Assembly (NCBI RefSeq): GCF_009938205.1
Contig: NZ_AP019654.1
Location: forward strand, 2,508,540-2,572,539
Length of the DNA stretch: 64,000 nt
Origin: Vibrio panuliri
GTDB taxonomy: Bacteria > Pseudomonadota > Gammaproteobacteria > Enterobacterales > Vibrionaceae
Direction of reading: 5' to 3'
How positions within the stretch are numbered: the first letter of the stretch is position 1; each line of letters starts with the position of its first letter. This document shows positions 9,678 through 20,632 of this stretch, in pieces. The notes beneath the pieces were generated by a model. It was not told the DNA's origin. It worked only from the letters and a program-made list of their open reading frames with translations, and did no database searches. The position numbers and the translations under genes are program-made.

Positions 9678-11249
9678 ATGCGATTTAAATACCGCTGGGT
9701 GGTGGCGCTGCTTTTAGCCGGCTGCCAAACGACCCAGCCTACTACTGAAAAATCTGATGTTCAGACAACTTCAGACAAAAGTTCTACTGTTACAGTAGCT
9801 CCAGCATCATCGGTGACTACACCTGTAGAACCTGACGTAGTTGCAGCTCCAGTCGTCACACCTCAATCGCAACAAGATGTGTGGAAACGCATTGCGATGC
9901 AATTGGAAATGCCAATTCCGAACCACAAAAAAGTGGACTACTACCGCACTTGGTACTTAAAGCATCCTGGCCATCTAAAAACCGTCTCTCAGCGCGCTGA
10001 GCCGTTCCTCTACTTAATTACTGAGAAGATCGAACAACGTGGTTTGCCAATGGAGCTAGCCCTTCTCCCTGTGGTAGAGAGTTCATTCGATGCATTCGCA
10101 TACTCACATGGTAGTGCCGCCGGTTTATGGCAGTTCGTGCCATCAACAGGCAAGATGTACGGTCTTGAGCAGAATTTCTGGTATGACGGTCGCCGAGATG
10201 TACCGGCCGCAACTGACGCCGCTCTCGATTTCCTCACCGACTTAAATCAGCGCTTTGATGGCAACTGGTCACATGCCATCGCTGCCTACAACAGTGGTGG
10301 TGGTCGCGTCTCTAGCGCGATTCGTAAAAACAAAAAACTCGGCAAACCAATCGACTTCTTCTCGCTGGATTTACCGAAAGAAACCAGCAGTTATGTACCA
10401 AAGCTTCTAGCGCTCGCCGATATTATTGCCAACCAAGAGAAGTATGGCATAGACATACCTGCGATTAAAAACCAACCTGTGGTTGAAGTGGTGCAACCAA
10501 ACGAGCAGTTAGATCTCGCCATTGCCGCCAACTACGCGGGCATTTCGGTACGCGAGCTGCAAAGCCTTAATCCTGCCTACAACCAATGGGCGACATCACC
10601 AGATAAAAACAACCAACTACTTTTACCTGTAGATTCAGTTAAAAAGTTCAAAACAGAACTTACCGCTAATCGCGGAAAAGGAATGAAAGTAGTTCGTTAT
10701 AAAGTTAAATCTGGCGACACAGTAAGTGTATTAGCGCGTAAGTACAACACTACAACGAAAGTCATCCGTAGTGCCAACAACATGTCCAATAACACAATTC
10801 GTGTTGGGCAACATTTGCTGATCCCTGTATCAACTAAAGACGACAAAGCCTATACCCTAAGTGCTTCAAATCGACTGGCAAAAACCCAGTCTACCGCGCG
10901 TGGCAAGTACAAGCTCACTCACACAGTTGCTAAAGGTGATAGCTTATGGAGTATTGCTAAAGCCAATAAGGTTTCCCATCAATCCTTAGCAAAATGGAAC
11001 GGTATGGGACCTCGCGACACATTACGTGTTGGGCAAAAACTGGTGGTATGGAAAAACAGCGCTGATGGTGCAATCATTCGTACTGTGTTCTACAGTGTAC
11101 GCAATGGAGACACAGTCAGTGGCATTGCCAGCAAGTTTAAGGTTAAGAGCCAAGATGTGGTGAAATGGAACAACTTGCAAAAGAAAAAATATCTGCAACC
11201 AGGACAAAAGCTCAAGCTCTACGTAGATGTCACTAAGGTAAGTGTATGA
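9678..11249 (+). CDS. mltD: Membrane-bound lytic transglycosylase D with three LysM domains
   Basis: MltD cleaves the MurNAc-GlcNAc bond with formation of a 1,6-anhydro end, in the periplasm. The 523-residue precursor has a lipobox LLAGC with Cys16 as the acylated residue, then a Ser/Thr-rich linker. The SLT domain spans about 100-260, with catalytic Glu134 in PVVESSFDAFAYS and GLWQFVPSTG. Three LysM peptidoglycan-binding repeats sit near 340-383, 414-457 and 472-514. E. coli MltD has two, so there is one extra LysM here. The stop overlaps the next start (ATGA), indicating translational coupling. Confidence 0.95.
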   Translation: MRFKYRWVVALLLAGCQTTQPTTEKSDVQTTSDKSSTVTVAPASSVTTPVEPDVVAAPVVTPQSQQDVWKRIAMQLEMPIPNHKKVDYYRTWYLKHPGHLKTVSQRAEPFLYLITEKIEQRGLPMELALLPVVESSFDAFAYSHGSAAGLWQFVPSTGKMYGLEQNFWYDGRRDVPAATDAALDFLTDLNQRFDGNWSHAIAAYNSGGGRVSSAIRKNKKLGKPIDFFSLDLPKETSSYVPKLLALADIIANQEKYGIDIPAIKNQPVVEVVQPNEQLDLAIAANYAGISVRELQSLNPAYNQWATSPDKNNQLLLPVDSVKKFKTELTANRGKGMKVVRYKVKSGDTVSVLARKYNTTTKVIRSANNMSNNTIRVGQHLLIPVSTKDDKAYTLSASNRLAKTQSTARGKYKLTHTVAKGDSLWSIAKANKVSHQSLAKWNGMGPRDTLRVGQKLVVWKNSADGAIIRTVFYSVRNGDTVSGIASKFKVKSQDVVKWNNLQKKKYLQPGQKLKLYVDVTKVSV

Positions 11250-11932
11250 CACCATCTAGCAACCCTTTGACCATGCTTGTCGATATCTTCCGCTCGCCGA
11301 GTGCGTGCTTTTTAGCGCTGCACCAACGAGGAATGTGGGGTTGGCAGCCGTTTATTGTCTTGCTTATCTCCCCATTTTTCTTTTGGGGTGCCTATTTCGA
11401 TATGGTGAATTTTGTCTGGTTAAAGCAAGCTCTGCTGCCGCAACTTGAACAAGTTAGCCCAGATCGAGTGGCCTTATTGGATGCCAATACATTGATGGCG
11501 ACTGAGATTATCTTGGATATTTTTGGTCGTTTCACCACCATTGCCCTGCTCGCATTTTGGTTTTATTTCGCCACTAAACCTAGCCAACATCTACATGGCT
11601 ATTGGCAGTGGTTTGCTGCCAGTTGCGTGATTATCTTTCCAGCTGTATTGGGTGATCTTGCTAGTTATGTCAGCGCATTGCTTAAGCATGGACAAGTCAT
11701 GAGTTACGCCGCCGATCTCAATAGCCTCAACGGGCTTCTTAAGCTACCAATGACTCATCACTGGTTTGAGTTCGCCAATGCCCTGCCGTTGTTACTCCCT
11801 TGGTATATTGCTCTGGGCTATGCAGCAGTTGGCACTTGGACGGAATTTGAGCGCGGCCAAGCACTGGTGATTTCAGCATTACCTTGGGGCGGTTATTTTA
11901 TCGCTTGGGCGCTCTATTTACTGATTTTCTAA
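11246..11932 (+). CDS. Yip1-type inner-membrane protein
   Basis: This 228-residue protein has five or so hydrophobic spans, for example FIVLLISPFFFWGAY, FTTIALLAFWFYF, CVIIFPAVLGDLASY, LLLPWYIALGYAAVG and WGGYFIAWALYLLIF. The pattern fits the Yip1 domain group of unknown function. It overlaps mltD by four bases (ATGA), so the pair is an operon. A role linked to cell-wall remodelling is an inference from position alone. Confidence 0.8.
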   Translation: MTPSSNPLTMLVDIFRSPSACFLALHQRGMWGWQPFIVLLISPFFFWGAYFDMVNFVWLKQALLPQLEQVSPDRVALLDANTLMATEIILDIFGRFTTIALLAFWFYFATKPSQHLHGYWQWFAASCVIIFPAVLGDLASYVSALLKHGQVMSYAADLNSLNGLLKLPMTHHWFEFANALPLLLPWYIALGYAAVGTWTEFERGQALVISALPWGGYFIAWALYLLIF

Positions 11933-11944
11933 TGCAAAGTCAGT

Positions 11945-12790
11945 CTACGGCAAACGGAAATAGACCTCTAACGGGTTATGATCAGAGGCATCAGAGATTG
12001 GTGCCTTTGCTTTTTCTAGCACTAAGCCTCGATAAAACAGATGATCTAAAGGCAAGCCATTAATAAACAGCTTGCGATGATCTGGATGAAATACCGCAGC
12101 TTTTACATTCAATTTGTTCAACAAACCTTTCATAACCGCAAGTCGCTCTTCACTCCAACTGTTAAAGTCCCCAGCAATAATTAATGGACCAGAATGCTTC
12201 GCTAAAGCACGCGTCAATGCCGCTAACTGATGCTGGTACTCCTCTGTGCCCAGAGTAAAGTTAACCGCATGAATGTTCACAACGGCCAATGTTTCTCCAT
12301 TCGACATCGGATAGGTCGCGTAAAGAGCTGACTTAGGTAACATCAGCCATGGCTCCATTTCGGTATAGGCACAAGCTTTTTTCGGCAGTTGGTGAGCAAG
12401 GTTCAACACGCCAGCCGAGGTATCGAAAGCTTTAAACGCATCGACCAAATTACCACTCCATTTACCTTGGTCTATCCAGCGACGTAACTGAGGTGTCATG
12501 CTTGCTTCTTGCAGCAGTAGCAACTGCTTATCTTGCGAAAGAGCCGCTAATGCAGCCTGCCACTGGGGACGATTTTGCTTGTAGATATTCCATACAAGAA
12601 TATTAAGCCGCCCATCGTTATCAATCGCGATGGGGTTAGGATTGTTGTAACAAGCTAATTTGGGTGAAACGACATTGGAAGAGAGTGTCGAAACCTGTGC
12701 GCGTTGAGGTAGGGTAAACACAACCTGATAGGCGATAAAGCCAAGGGCAATCACGACAAGAGGGAGAGAAAGGAGAACTTTTTTTTTCAT
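11945..12790 (-). CDS. yafD: Endonuclease/exonuclease/phosphatase family protein, YafD type
   Basis: The 281-residue protein has an uncleaved N-terminal membrane anchor (residues 4-27) and an EEP fold. ILVWNIYKQNR, LLLQEAS, VNIHAVNF, IIAGDFNSWSEER and DHLFYRG...SDHNPLEV give the Asn, Glu, His, Asp and Asp-His metal and catalytic residues of the DNase I-like superfamily. It matches the UPF0294/YafD group, which is also near gloB and mltD in E. coli. The physiological substrate is not established. Confidence 0.85.
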   Translation of the reverse strand: MKKKVLLSLPLVVIALGFIAYQVVFTLPQRAQVSTLSSNVVSPKLACYNNPNPIAIDNDGRLNILVWNIYKQNRPQWQAALAALSQDKQLLLLQEASMTPQLRRWIDQGKWSGNLVDAFKAFDTSAGVLNLAHQLPKKACAYTEMEPWLMLPKSALYATYPMSNGETLAVVNIHAVNFTLGTEEYQHQLAALTRALAKHSGPLIIAGDFNSWSEERLAVMKGLLNKLNVKAAVFHPDHRKLFINGLPLDHLFYRGLVLEKAKAPISDASDHNPLEVYFRLP

Positions 12791-12868
12791 GGCTCGGATG
12801 TCACTTATAGGGTCAACTCAAACTGTATATCCATATTGAGCGCAGCATCCTACTGAAGCAAAAACAGC

Positions 12869-12890
12869 AAAAGAGCCTTGCGGCTCTTTT
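12869..12890 (-). terminator. glnB terminator
   Basis: Read on the minus strand, AAAAGAGCCGCAAGGCTCTTTT lies just after the glnB stop. Confidence 0.85.
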
Positions 12891-12897
12891 GTCGAGA

Positions 12898-13245
<348 letters not shown>

Positions 13246-13291
13246 TTAAACTTACGTTGTTTAGCGCATTATCCCAAAAAGACACGCTAAT

Positions 13292-13318
13292 AAAAAGCCC
13301 AAGCAAAGAGGCTTGGGC
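13292..13318 (-). terminator. Cytochrome c gene terminator
   Basis: On the minus strand GCCCAAGC-CTCTTT-GCTTGGGC is followed by TTTTTA, 26 bases after the cytochrome gene stop. Confidence 0.88.
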
Positions 13319-13343
13319 GAGAAATACTGTTTTTTGCCGCTCT

Positions 13344-13658
13344 CTACTTCAAACTAGCATAGTAGGCCGCTAAATTGGCGATATCGGCATCGCTTAACAT
13401 ATCCGCTTGTGCTTTCATCACCGCAGAAAGCCCACCTTGACGTTGGTTGGTTTGATAAGCTTTGATTGAGGAAACGAGATACTGCTCATTTTGTCCCTTC
13501 AGGTTTGGATAGCCCGGAATCATGGCGATACCATCCGCACCATGACAAGCAGCACAAACACCCGCTTTAGCCTTACCAGCAGCCACATCGCCTGCCGCCA
13601 TCGTAGGACTGCTCAGCATAACCGCTGAGAAGACCAAACCAATAATCACTTTCTTCAT
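13344..13658 (-). CDS. Small periplasmic c-type cytochrome
   Basis: The 104-residue precursor has a signal peptide ([21 protein letters not shown]) and one haem-binding CAACH motif at 35-39. Met46 in [11 protein letters not shown] is a candidate sixth ligand, with a second Met candidate near [11 protein letters not shown]. The ending [12 protein letters not shown] is typical of class I cytochromes c5/c553. It is likely a soluble electron carrier in the periplasm. The partner is not indicated by the neighbours. AAGGAAGCGC precedes the start. Confidence 0.88.
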   Translation of the reverse strand: MKKVIIGLVFSAVMLSSPTMAAGDVAAGKAKAGVCAACHGADGIAMIPGYPNLKGQNEQYLVSSIKAYQTNQRQGGLSAVMKAQADMLSDADIANLAAYYASLK

Positions 13659-13709
13659 TGCGCTTCCTTATGTGTACTTATTATCGTTTGTTATTGTTCG
13701 ATAGAATTG

Positions 13710-15026
13710 TCACATAACTGTCGCTGTTCTGTCCCAGATAAGTTCACAGTCTTGACCTGCAAACCGCTGATCAATAAATAAATCTGCGATTGCTGCCACC
13801 TCTCCATCACAAAGCAAAATAGGCGTGCGGCGACGTAACCAACTCGGCACACCATATTCTTGAAATAGCTTCTTCAGCTTGCGACTATGGCGGCGACCAA
13901 CAGGATGGGCGCTCAAGCCTTCGGGGTTAAATATCACTTCAAGCGAGCCTCGCGCGAGTGCATCTGAGGATAATTGCCCTGAACCTGTCAGTATCAACTG
14001 CAAAGAACCTAAGTGCTCCGGCAACGTTAAGCGTTGTTCCAGCGCGATATTGTGCTGCCATTGGGAAATATCTTTCGCTGCTTCAACCCAATACAACTCA
14101 CCGTTTGAACGCCTAACCTGCCCGCCAGACAAGTTGAGGATTGGATTTGCATCTTCACGAGCTAAGGCAACTTGCTGCCATAACTTGCTCAAATGGTCCC
14201 GACTGGGCATCTTTTGCCCCAATGCGCTCAGCCACATACGCAGCAATTGCCCACGCACTCGCTCACTGTGCTGTGATAAACAGTCTATCGATAAGCTTTG
14301 ATTCTTCCCCATCGCTTGTCTGAGCTTGTCGCTAAGCAGTTCCTCAAGCAAGGCTTCCTGCTCGGCACACAATTCACTACTGCGCTGCACAGCTTGGGAA
14401 AAATGAGGCCAACGTTGCTGCAAGAGCGGTGAGATTTGATGGCGAATAAAATTGCGATCAAAGCGTATGTCTTGGTTGCTTTCATCGTCAACCCACACCA
14501 AATGCTTATCTTGTGCGTATGCCTCAATTTGCGAACGCGAAATTCGTAATAGAGGGCGAATAATGGTGGCTTGACCAAATGGCATCTGCTGTGCCATCGC
14601 GGATAAACCTTTTGGCCCACTGCCGCGCTTAAGCGCCAGCAAGAAGGTTTCTAATTGATCATCACTATGTTGCCCTGTTAGTAATACATCGCCAGCCTCA
14701 AGGTGCTTAGCCAGCGCTAAATAACGCGCTTCTCGTGCACTTTCCTCGATACTGCGACCAGTTAATGATAGCTCGACTCGCTCCACCACTAGCGCAATAT
14801 TGGCAGCTTGACACCAAGTTTGACATTGCTGCGCCCAACTCTCCGCATTTTGACTCAAGCCATGATGCACATGCACCGCTAAGCAATGACAGTCAAAGTC
14901 ATGCTGATACTGGGCAAGTAGATCAAGCAGCACCCTTGAGTCAACGCCACCACTCAAGGCCAAGACGATTTTTCGTGGCTGGCTTTGTGCCAACGCATTA
15001 ACAAACAAGGAATATAACGAGTCCAT
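13710..15026 (-). CDS. tilS: tRNA(Ile)-lysidine synthase
   Basis: TilS attaches lysine to C34 of tRNA-Ile(CAU), changing its codon specificity from AUG to AUA. It is essential. The 438-residue protein has the PP-loop ATP motif LALSGGVDSRVLL near the N-terminus, then HVHHGLS, GQHSDDQLETFLLALKRGSG and the second domain. The C-terminal domain with SRKLKKLFQEYGVPSWLRRR completes the E. coli-type architecture. ATG 15026 is preferred over the TTG at 15047, which adds non-family residues. It sits downstream of accA, but three terminator-like hairpins lie between them. Confidence 0.94.
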   Translation of the reverse strand: MDSLYSLFVNALAQSQPRKIVLALSGGVDSRVLLDLLAQYQHDFDCHCLAVHVHHGLSQNAESWAQQCQTWCQAANIALVVERVELSLTGRSIEESAREARYLALAKHLEAGDVLLTGQHSDDQLETFLLALKRGSGPKGLSAMAQQMPFGQATIIRPLLRISRSQIEAYAQDKHLVWVDDESNQDIRFDRNFIRHQISPLLQQRWPHFSQAVQRSSELCAEQEALLEELLSDKLRQAMGKNQSLSIDCLSQHSERVRGQLLRMWLSALGQKMPSRDHLSKLWQQVALAREDANPILNLSGGQVRRSNGELYWVEAAKDISQWQHNIALEQRLTLPEHLGSLQLILTGSGQLSSDALARGSLEVIFNPEGLSAHPVGRRHSRKLKKLFQEYGVPSWLRRRTPILLCDGEVAAIADLFIDQRFAGQDCELIWDRTATVM

Positions 15027-15070
15027 AGGGTGTAAGCATTTAATCAATAACTGGCTGCTATTCTACATAC

Positions 15071-15099
15071 AAAAAAAGGTTAAGCCTAAACTTAACCCT
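15071..15099 (-). terminator. Terminator upstream of tilS (end of the accA transcript)
   Basis: On the minus strand AAGGGTTAAG-TTTAGG-CTTAACC is followed by seven Ts, between the accA-proximal repeats and tilS. Confidence 0.85.
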
Positions 15100-15140
15100 T
15101 GTCTAAATATCAACTACACGGCGATTCCAAGTAAGCAGAG

Positions 15141-15487
15141 CAGACTAAAAACAAAGGGCTGAGACCTGCTCAACCCTTCTTGTTCCTTGTCGCTATCCCA
15201 AACTAATCGGGATTACACCTAGGCGACCAGCGAGAAAAGCCTCTGAGCATAGTCAAACTATGTGATGAGGTTTTCGAGCGCCCGTCAACAACGTTGTCAT
15301 TCTGAGTAGGCAGACCAAACAAAAACAAAGGGCTGAGACCTGCTCAACCCTTTTTATTCATTGTCGCTATCCCAAACTAATCGGGATTACAGCTAGGCGA
15401 CCAGCGAGAAAAGCCTCTGAGCATAGTCAAACTATGTGATGAGGTTTTCGAGCGCCCGTCAACAACGCTGTCATTCTGAGTAGGCAG
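15141..15487. repeat. Two direct copies of a 173-177 bp repeat carrying terminator-like hairpins
   Basis: Copies at about 15141-15310 and 15311-15487 are nearly identical and offset by 174 bp in their shared core. A degraded tail of a third copy is suggested at 15118-15140. Each copy contains AAGGGCTGAGACCTGCTCAACCCTT (for example 15153-15178), which reads on the minus strand as a terminator-like hairpin followed by TGTTTTT. It also contains a CATAGT-CAA-ACTATG hairpin and the pair GAAAAGCCTC/GAGGTTTTCG. The second copy ends 3 bases before the accA stop codon. No coding capacity is seen. This accounts for most of the 15027-15490 gap. Confidence 0.88.
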
Positions 15488-15490
15488 GGA

Positions 15491-16450
15491 TCAGCAGTAA
15501 CCGTAGTTCATAAGACGTTGATAACGACGCGCCATCAATGCTTCATCATCAAACTGCTCAAGTTCTTCCAACTGACGAAGTAGCGTTTGCTTCATATTTG
15601 CAGCCATTTGTTTGTGGTCACGATGTGCACCACCTAATGGCTCTTCAATAATTTCGTCAATCAGTTCTAACTCTTTTAGTCGTGGGGCGATCAGACCCAT
15701 CGCCTCTGCCGCCTGCGGCGCTTTATCAGAATCACGCCATAAAATAGACGCACAACCTTCTGGTGAAATTACTGAGTAAGTTGAGTACTGCAGCATATTC
15801 ACATAGTCACCGACACCAATCGCTAGTGCACCACCTGAACCGCCTTCACCCACTACGTTACAGATAACAGGCACTTTAAGACCCGCCATGACTTTAAGGT
15901 TGGTTGCGATTGCTTCAGATTGACCGCGCTCTTCTGCACCGACACCTGGGTAAGCACCTGCGGTATCGATGAAAGTAATGATTGGCATGTTAAAACGCTC
16001 AGCCATCTGCATTAAGCGCAGCGCTTTACGGTAACCTTCTGGTTTTGGCATACCAAAGTTACGTTTTACTTTCTCTTTGGTTTCACGACCTTTCTGGTGA
16101 CCAATAATCATCACTGGACGACCTTCAAGACGCGCCATACCACCCACGATCGCTTTGTCGTCTGCGTAGTGACGGTCACCTGCTAATTCATCAAACTCAG
16201 TAAAGATATGGTCGATGTAATCCAGTGTGTATGGGCGCAGCGGGTGGCGAGCTAGTTGAGCCGTTTCCCATGCACCAAGATCACTGAAGATTTTCTTTTT
16301 CAGTTCTAGGCTTTTCTTCTCTAGTTGCTCAATCTCTTTATCGAGATCGACACCAGCCTCGCCACCGTGACGCGATACGTCACGCAGCGCTTCAATCTTA
16401 GCTTCAAGTTCTGCGATAGGCTTTTCAAATTCTAGAAAGTTTAGGCTCAT
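15491..16450 (-). CDS. accA: Acetyl-CoA carboxylase carboxyltransferase, alpha subunit
   Basis: AccA with AccD transfers the carboxyl group from carboxybiotin to acetyl-CoA, giving malonyl-CoA, the committed step of fatty-acid synthesis. The 319 residues match E. coli. The crotonase-like core shows [21 protein letters not shown] and [16 protein letters not shown], the oxyanion-hole region. It lies 38 bases after dnaE in the same direction, as in E. coli. A pair of direct repeats begins at its stop codon. Confidence 0.97.
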   Translation of the reverse strand: MSLNFLEFEKPIAELEAKIEALRDVSRHGGEAGVDLDKEIEQLEKKSLELKKKIFSDLGAWETAQLARHPLRPYTLDYIDHIFTEFDELAGDRHYADDKAIVGGMARLEGRPVMIIGHQKGRETKEKVKRNFGMPKPEGYRKALRLMQMAERFNMPIITFIDTAGAYPGVGAEERGQSEAIATNLKVMAGLKVPVICNVVGEGGSGGALAIGVGDYVNMLQYSTYSVISPEGCASILWRDSDKAPQAAEAMGLIAPRLKELELIDEIIEEPLGGAHRDHKQMAANMKQTLLRQLEELEQFDDEALMARRYQRLMNYGYC

Positions 16451-16488
16451 CTATCGATCCTTTTTGATTCGGCAACTTATTACCAAAT

Positions 16489-19400
16489 TTAGTTAAATTC
16501 GAGTTCTACTTGGTCTGAACCCAGTAGCTGTTTTAAATCATCTAATAGAGCATCACTCGGCGTTACTCGCCACTCTGTACCTAAGGTCAAACGCGCTCTG
16601 GCATCTTGACGCTGATAGTATACATGTACAGGAATAGTGCCTGCTCGGTGAGGCTCTAGCACACTGCTAAAGCGCTCAAAAAATTGGCTGTCGATTTGCG
16701 ATTCGCTAATCGAAACAGAAAGACCACGGGCGTATTTTTCTCGCGCGACACCAAGGTCCATTACCTCGCGCGCGGTCATTTTAAGGCCACCATTGAAATC
16801 ATCAAAGCTGACCTGTCCTGAAACCACAAGAATTTTATCGTTTTCAAGCAGTTCTGCATATCTTTCTAACGCATCTGAGAAAAGCATCACTTCCATACGA
16901 CCACTACGGTCATCAAGCGTCATGATCCCAATCCGCGTTCCGCGTTTGGTTGTCATGACTCGTGAAGCAATCACTAGACCCGCAATCGTCACCGATTGAT
17001 CGCGCCGAGTTGGCGTGGCATCTTTTAATCGACAACTGGTGTACTTACCAAGTTCCTTGATGTAGGCATTAATTGGGTGGCCGGTCAAATAAAGACCTAG
17101 GGTTTCACGCTCCCCTTCAAGCCAAACCTTCTCAGGCCATGGTGGCACTTTGGTATATTTATTTTCAACTTCTTCTGGTGCTTCGGTCAATACACCAAAC
17201 AAATCTGTCTGACCAAAAGCTTCAGCTTGGTGATGTTGACTAGCCGCTTTGACCGCATCATCCAATGATGCCATTAGCGCTGCACGATGTGGTCCCAGTC
17301 TATCCAGTGCGCCGGCATAGATCAGCTTTTCGATCACTCGCTTGTTGACCTTCTTAAGATCGATACGGGCACAGAAATCAAACAAATCTTTAAAGTGTCC
17401 ATCTTTATTACGCGCAGCTAGAATCGCTTCAATTGGACCTTCACCCACCCCCTTGATGGCACCGATACCGTAAACAATCGCACCATCGTCATCGACATTA
17501 AAGCGATATAGGCCCGAGTTAATGTCTGGCGGTAGGACTTTGAGTTTCATGCGGAAACATTCATCGACCAGACCAACGACTTTTTCGGTGTTATCCATAT
17601 CCGCGGTCATTACCGCAGCCATGAACTCCGCCGGATAGTGAGTCTTTAGCCATAACGTTTGGTAAGAAACCAATGCATAAGCAGCGGAGTGGGATTTGTT
17701 AAAGCCGTAACCTGCAAACTTCTCTACCAAGTCGAAGATTTTCATCGCCAACTCGCCGTCGACGCCATTTTTTACCGCACCGTCTTCAAAGGTAGCACGC
17801 TGCTTCGCCATCTCTTCTGGTTTTTTCTTACCCATCGCACGGCGAAGCATATCTGCGCCACCTAAGGTGTAGCCAGAGAGTACCTGAGCGATCTGCATGA
17901 CCTGTTCTTGGTACAAGATGATTCCGTATGTCGGGTCAAGGATCTCTTTCAGTGACTCATGTTGCCATTTTTCATCCGGGTAAGAGATCGCCTCTCGACC
18001 ATGCTTACGGTCGATAAAGTTATCTACCATGCCCGATTGCAACGGTCCCGGACGGAACAGGGCTACCAATGCGATGATGTCTTCAAAACAGTCAGGTTGA
18101 AGGCGCTTGATCAGCTCTTTCATGCCACGAGATTCAAGCTGGAATACCGCGGTCGTTTCCGAGTTTTGCAACACGCGGAACGAAGCTTCATCTTGCAATG
18201 GAATCGATTCGATACGCACAGGCGCTTCACCATTGCGCTCAAGACGCGGGTTAATCAAGCCCAATGCCCAGTCAATGATGGTTAAGGTACGTAGACCCAA
18301 AAAGTCAAACTTAACCAAGCCCGCTGTTTCAACGTCGTTCTTATCGAACTGAGTAACCGGGAAGTGCCCTTCCGCATCCGCATAGATCGGCGCAAAATCG
18401 GTAATCGTGGTTGGCGAAATCACCACGCCACCCGCGTGCTTACCAGCATTTCGTGTACACCCTTCAAGGATGCGGCACATGTCGATCAGCTCTTTGACTT
18501 CCTCATCGGCGGCATACAGCTCTGGTAGTGCAGGCTCTGCGGCAAAGGCTTTTTCCAACGTCATGCCCGGATCTGGCGGCACCAACTTTGAAATACGGTC
18601 AACAAAGCCAAATGGATGGCCTAGTACACGGCCCACGTCACGGATAACCGCTTTCGCCGCCATGGTACCAAAGGTAATGATCTGTGATACCGCATCACGA
18701 CCGTACATTTCTGCAACGTGATCAATAACTTGGTCACGCTTATCCATACAGAAATCGACGTCGAAATCGGGCATGGAGACACGTTCCGGGTTAAGGAAAC
18801 GTTCAAATAGAAGGTCATACTCAAGTGGGTCGAGGTCAGTGATCTTTAACGCATAAGCCACCAATGAACCCGCACCTGAACCACGACCAGGTCCAACCGG
18901 AATCGCGTTGTCTTTCGACCACTGGATGAACTCCATTACGATCAAGAAGTATCCCGGGAAGCCCATGTTATTGATCACTTCAAGCTCAACTTCTAGACGT
19001 TCATCGTATTCCGGACGGCGCTTTAATCGCTCTTCTTCATCAGGGAAAAGAAACTCGAGACGATCTTCCAGACCTTCACGAGACTTCATTACCAAGAACT
19101 CGGTCTCTTCCATACCTTCCGTTGGGAAAGCGGGAAGGAAATACTCACCGAGACGAACGGTCACATTACAACGCTTAGCAATCTCAACACTGTTCTCTAG
19201 CGCTTCGGGGATGTCAGCAAAGAGCTCACACATCTCCTCTTCACTGCGTAAATATTGCTGAGGGCTGTAGTTCTTTGGACGACGAGGGTCTTCCAATGTG
19301 TAACCATCGTGAATCGCAACTCGGATCTCGTGGGCATCAAATAACTCTTCGTTCAGAAATACCACATCGTTGGTTGCCACCACTGGCAGGTCTTTTTCCT

Positions 19401-19968
19401 CAGCCAGTTCAAGCGCAAAGTGTAAATAGCTCTCTTCGTCAGCACGACCAGTACGAGTTAACTCTAGATAGTAGCGGTCAGCAAAATGTTGCTGATAGAA
19501 GTCGACACACTGATCCACCAGCTTTTTATTGCCTTTGAGCAAAGCTTTACCCACATCGCCGCTTTTACCGCCCGAGATGAGGATCAAACCTTCCGCTAGC
19601 TCAATCAGCCAGTCACGATCAATCACTGGCTGATGTTGAACATGTCCGCGTAGATAGGCTTTAGAGATCAGTAAGGTTAGGTTCTTATAGCCAACGTTAT
19701 CCGCGGCCAATACCGTCAGTTTGACTAGCTCATCACCAAACTCAGGGATTTGCATAGCAAAGTCAGCGCCAATGATCGGCTTTACGCCACAACCATGGGC
19801 GGTACCATAGAATTTCACCAAGCCACATAAGTTAGTGAAATCGGTCAATGCCATGGCAGGCATGCCCATTTCGGCAACTTTCTTCACCAGCGGTGGCACT
19901 TTTGAGAGGCCATCCACCATGGAGAAATCACTGTGAACACGAAGGTGAATAAACTTTGGATCTGACAT
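16489..19968 (-). CDS. dnaE: DNA polymerase III alpha subunit
   Basis: This is the replicative DNA polymerase, 1159 residues (E. coli 1160). In order, it has an N-terminal PHP domain ([14 protein letters not shown]) and then palm, thumb and fingers. The palm carries the catalytic aspartates in [27 protein letters not shown] and the [11 protein letters not shown] segment follow. An OB fold ([11 protein letters not shown], about residues 990-1070) and a C-terminal tau-binding region complete it. The canonical order lpxB-rnhB-dnaE-accA is kept. Confidence 0.98.
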   Translation of the reverse strand: MSDPKFIHLRVHSDFSMVDGLSKVPPLVKKVAEMGMPAMALTDFTNLCGLVKFYGTAHGCGVKPIIGADFAMQIPEFGDELVKLTVLAADNVGYKNLTLLISKAYLRGHVQHQPVIDRDWLIELAEGLILISGGKSGDVGKALLKGNKKLVDQCVDFYQQHFADRYYLELTRTGRADEESYLHFALELAEEKDLPVVATNDVVFLNEELFDAHEIRVAIHDGYTLEDPRRPKNYSPQQYLRSEEEMCELFADIPEALENSVEIAKRCNVTVRLGEYFLPAFPTEGMEETEFLVMKSREGLEDRLEFLFPDEEERLKRRPEYDERLEVELEVINNMGFPGYFLIVMEFIQWSKDNAIPVGPGRGSGAGSLVAYALKITDLDPLEYDLLFERFLNPERVSMPDFDVDFCMDKRDQVIDHVAEMYGRDAVSQIITFGTMAAKAVIRDVGRVLGHPFGFVDRISKLVPPDPGMTLEKAFAAEPALPELYAADEEVKELIDMCRILEGCTRNAGKHAGGVVISPTTITDFAPIYADAEGHFPVTQFDKNDVETAGLVKFDFLGLRTLTIIDWALGLINPRLERNGEAPVRIESIPLQDEASFRVLQNSETTAVFQLESRGMKELIKRLQPDCFEDIIALVALFRPGPLQSGMVDNFIDRKHGREAISYPDEKWQHESLKEILDPTYGIILYQEQVMQIAQVLSGYTLGGADMLRRAMGKKKPEEMAKQRATFEDGAVKNGVDGELAMKIFDLVEKFAGYGFNKSHSAAYALVSYQTLWLKTHYPAEFMAAVMTADMDNTEKVVGLVDECFRMKLKVLPPDINSGLYRFNVDDDGAIVYGIGAIKGVGEGPIEAILAARNKDGHFKDLFDFCARIDLKKVNKRVIEKLIYAGALDRLGPHRAALMASLDDAVKAASQHHQAEAFGQTDLFGVLTEAPEEVENKYTKVPPWPEKVWLEGERETLGLYLTGHPINAYIKELGKYTSCRLKDATPTRRDQSVTIAGLVIASRVMTTKRGTRIGIMTLDDRSGRMEVMLFSDALERYAELLENDKILVVSGQVSFDDFNGGLKMTAREVMDLGVAREKYARGLSVSISESQIDSQFFERFSSVLEPHRAGTIPVHVYYQRQDARARLTLGTEWRVTPSDALLDDLKQLLGSDQVELEFN

Positions 19969-20011
19969 TAATACTTTCCGGCTTTGACGCTTAACTGACT
20001 ATTCTACGCGA

Positions 20012-20632
20012 TTACTCTTCGAGTCCGAGTGCTTTTTTTACTGGTTTGAAGCTTTTACGGTGTTGATCAATCACACCATGTTGCTCAATAGCTTCAAAGT
20101 GCGCTTTGGTTGGGTAACCTTTGTGCTTGGCAAAGCCAAACTGTGGATATTGTTTGTCCAATTCTTCCATTTCTTGGTCACGTACAACCTTGGCAATGAT
20201 CGACGCTGCGCTGATTTCTGCTACGCGTAAATCCCCTTTAACTACCGCTTGTGAATCCATCGGTAGTTGCGGACAACGGTTACCATCGATAAGCGCCAAA
20301 TCTGGTTGAACTCGCAACCCAGCAATCGCACGCTGCATTGCTACCATTGTCGCTTGTAAAATATTGAGCTGGTCGATTTCTTCCGGTGAGCAACGTCCTA
20401 CCGCCCATGCCAGCGCCTTCTCTTGGATTTCAGGCAGTAAGGCTAAGCGCTTTTTTTCGCTCAGTTTTTTCGAGTCATTCAACCCTTCAATCGGGTTGTT
20501 TGGATCGAGTATAACTGCAGCGGTCACCACATCACCAACTAGCGGGCCACGCCCCACTTCATCCACGCCAGCAATCAGTTGATAACCTTGAGGATATTCA
20601 AACGGTGGCAGCTCTTTTTTCTCTTTTGTCAT
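20012..20632 (-). CDS. rnhB: Ribonuclease HII
   Basis: RNase HII removes single ribonucleotides and RNA primers from DNA duplexes. It has 206 residues. The DEDD residues are visible in [11 protein letters not shown] (Asp, Glu), ALIDGNR and DQEMEELD. The GRG motif that recognises the 2'-OH is also present. ATG 20632 overlaps the lpxB stop (ATGA), indicating translational coupling. The longer frame to 20704 lies inside lpxB and is not used. Confidence 0.97.
   Translation of the reverse strand: MTKEKKELPPFEYPQGYQLIAGVDEVGRGPLVGDVVTAAVILDPNNPIEGLNDSKKLSEKKRLALLPEIQEKALAWAVGRCSPEEIDQLNILQATMVAMQRAIAGLRVQPDLALIDGNRCPQLPMDSQAVVKGDLRVAEISAASIIAKVVRDQEMEELDKQYPQFGFAKHKGYPTKAHFEAIEQHGVIDQHRKSFKPVKKALGLEE

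Noticed and set aside
15141..15487. Insertion sequence or phage remnant
   Set aside because: No transposase, integrase fragment or terminal inverted repeats with target duplication are visible. It is only a duplicated non-coding unit.
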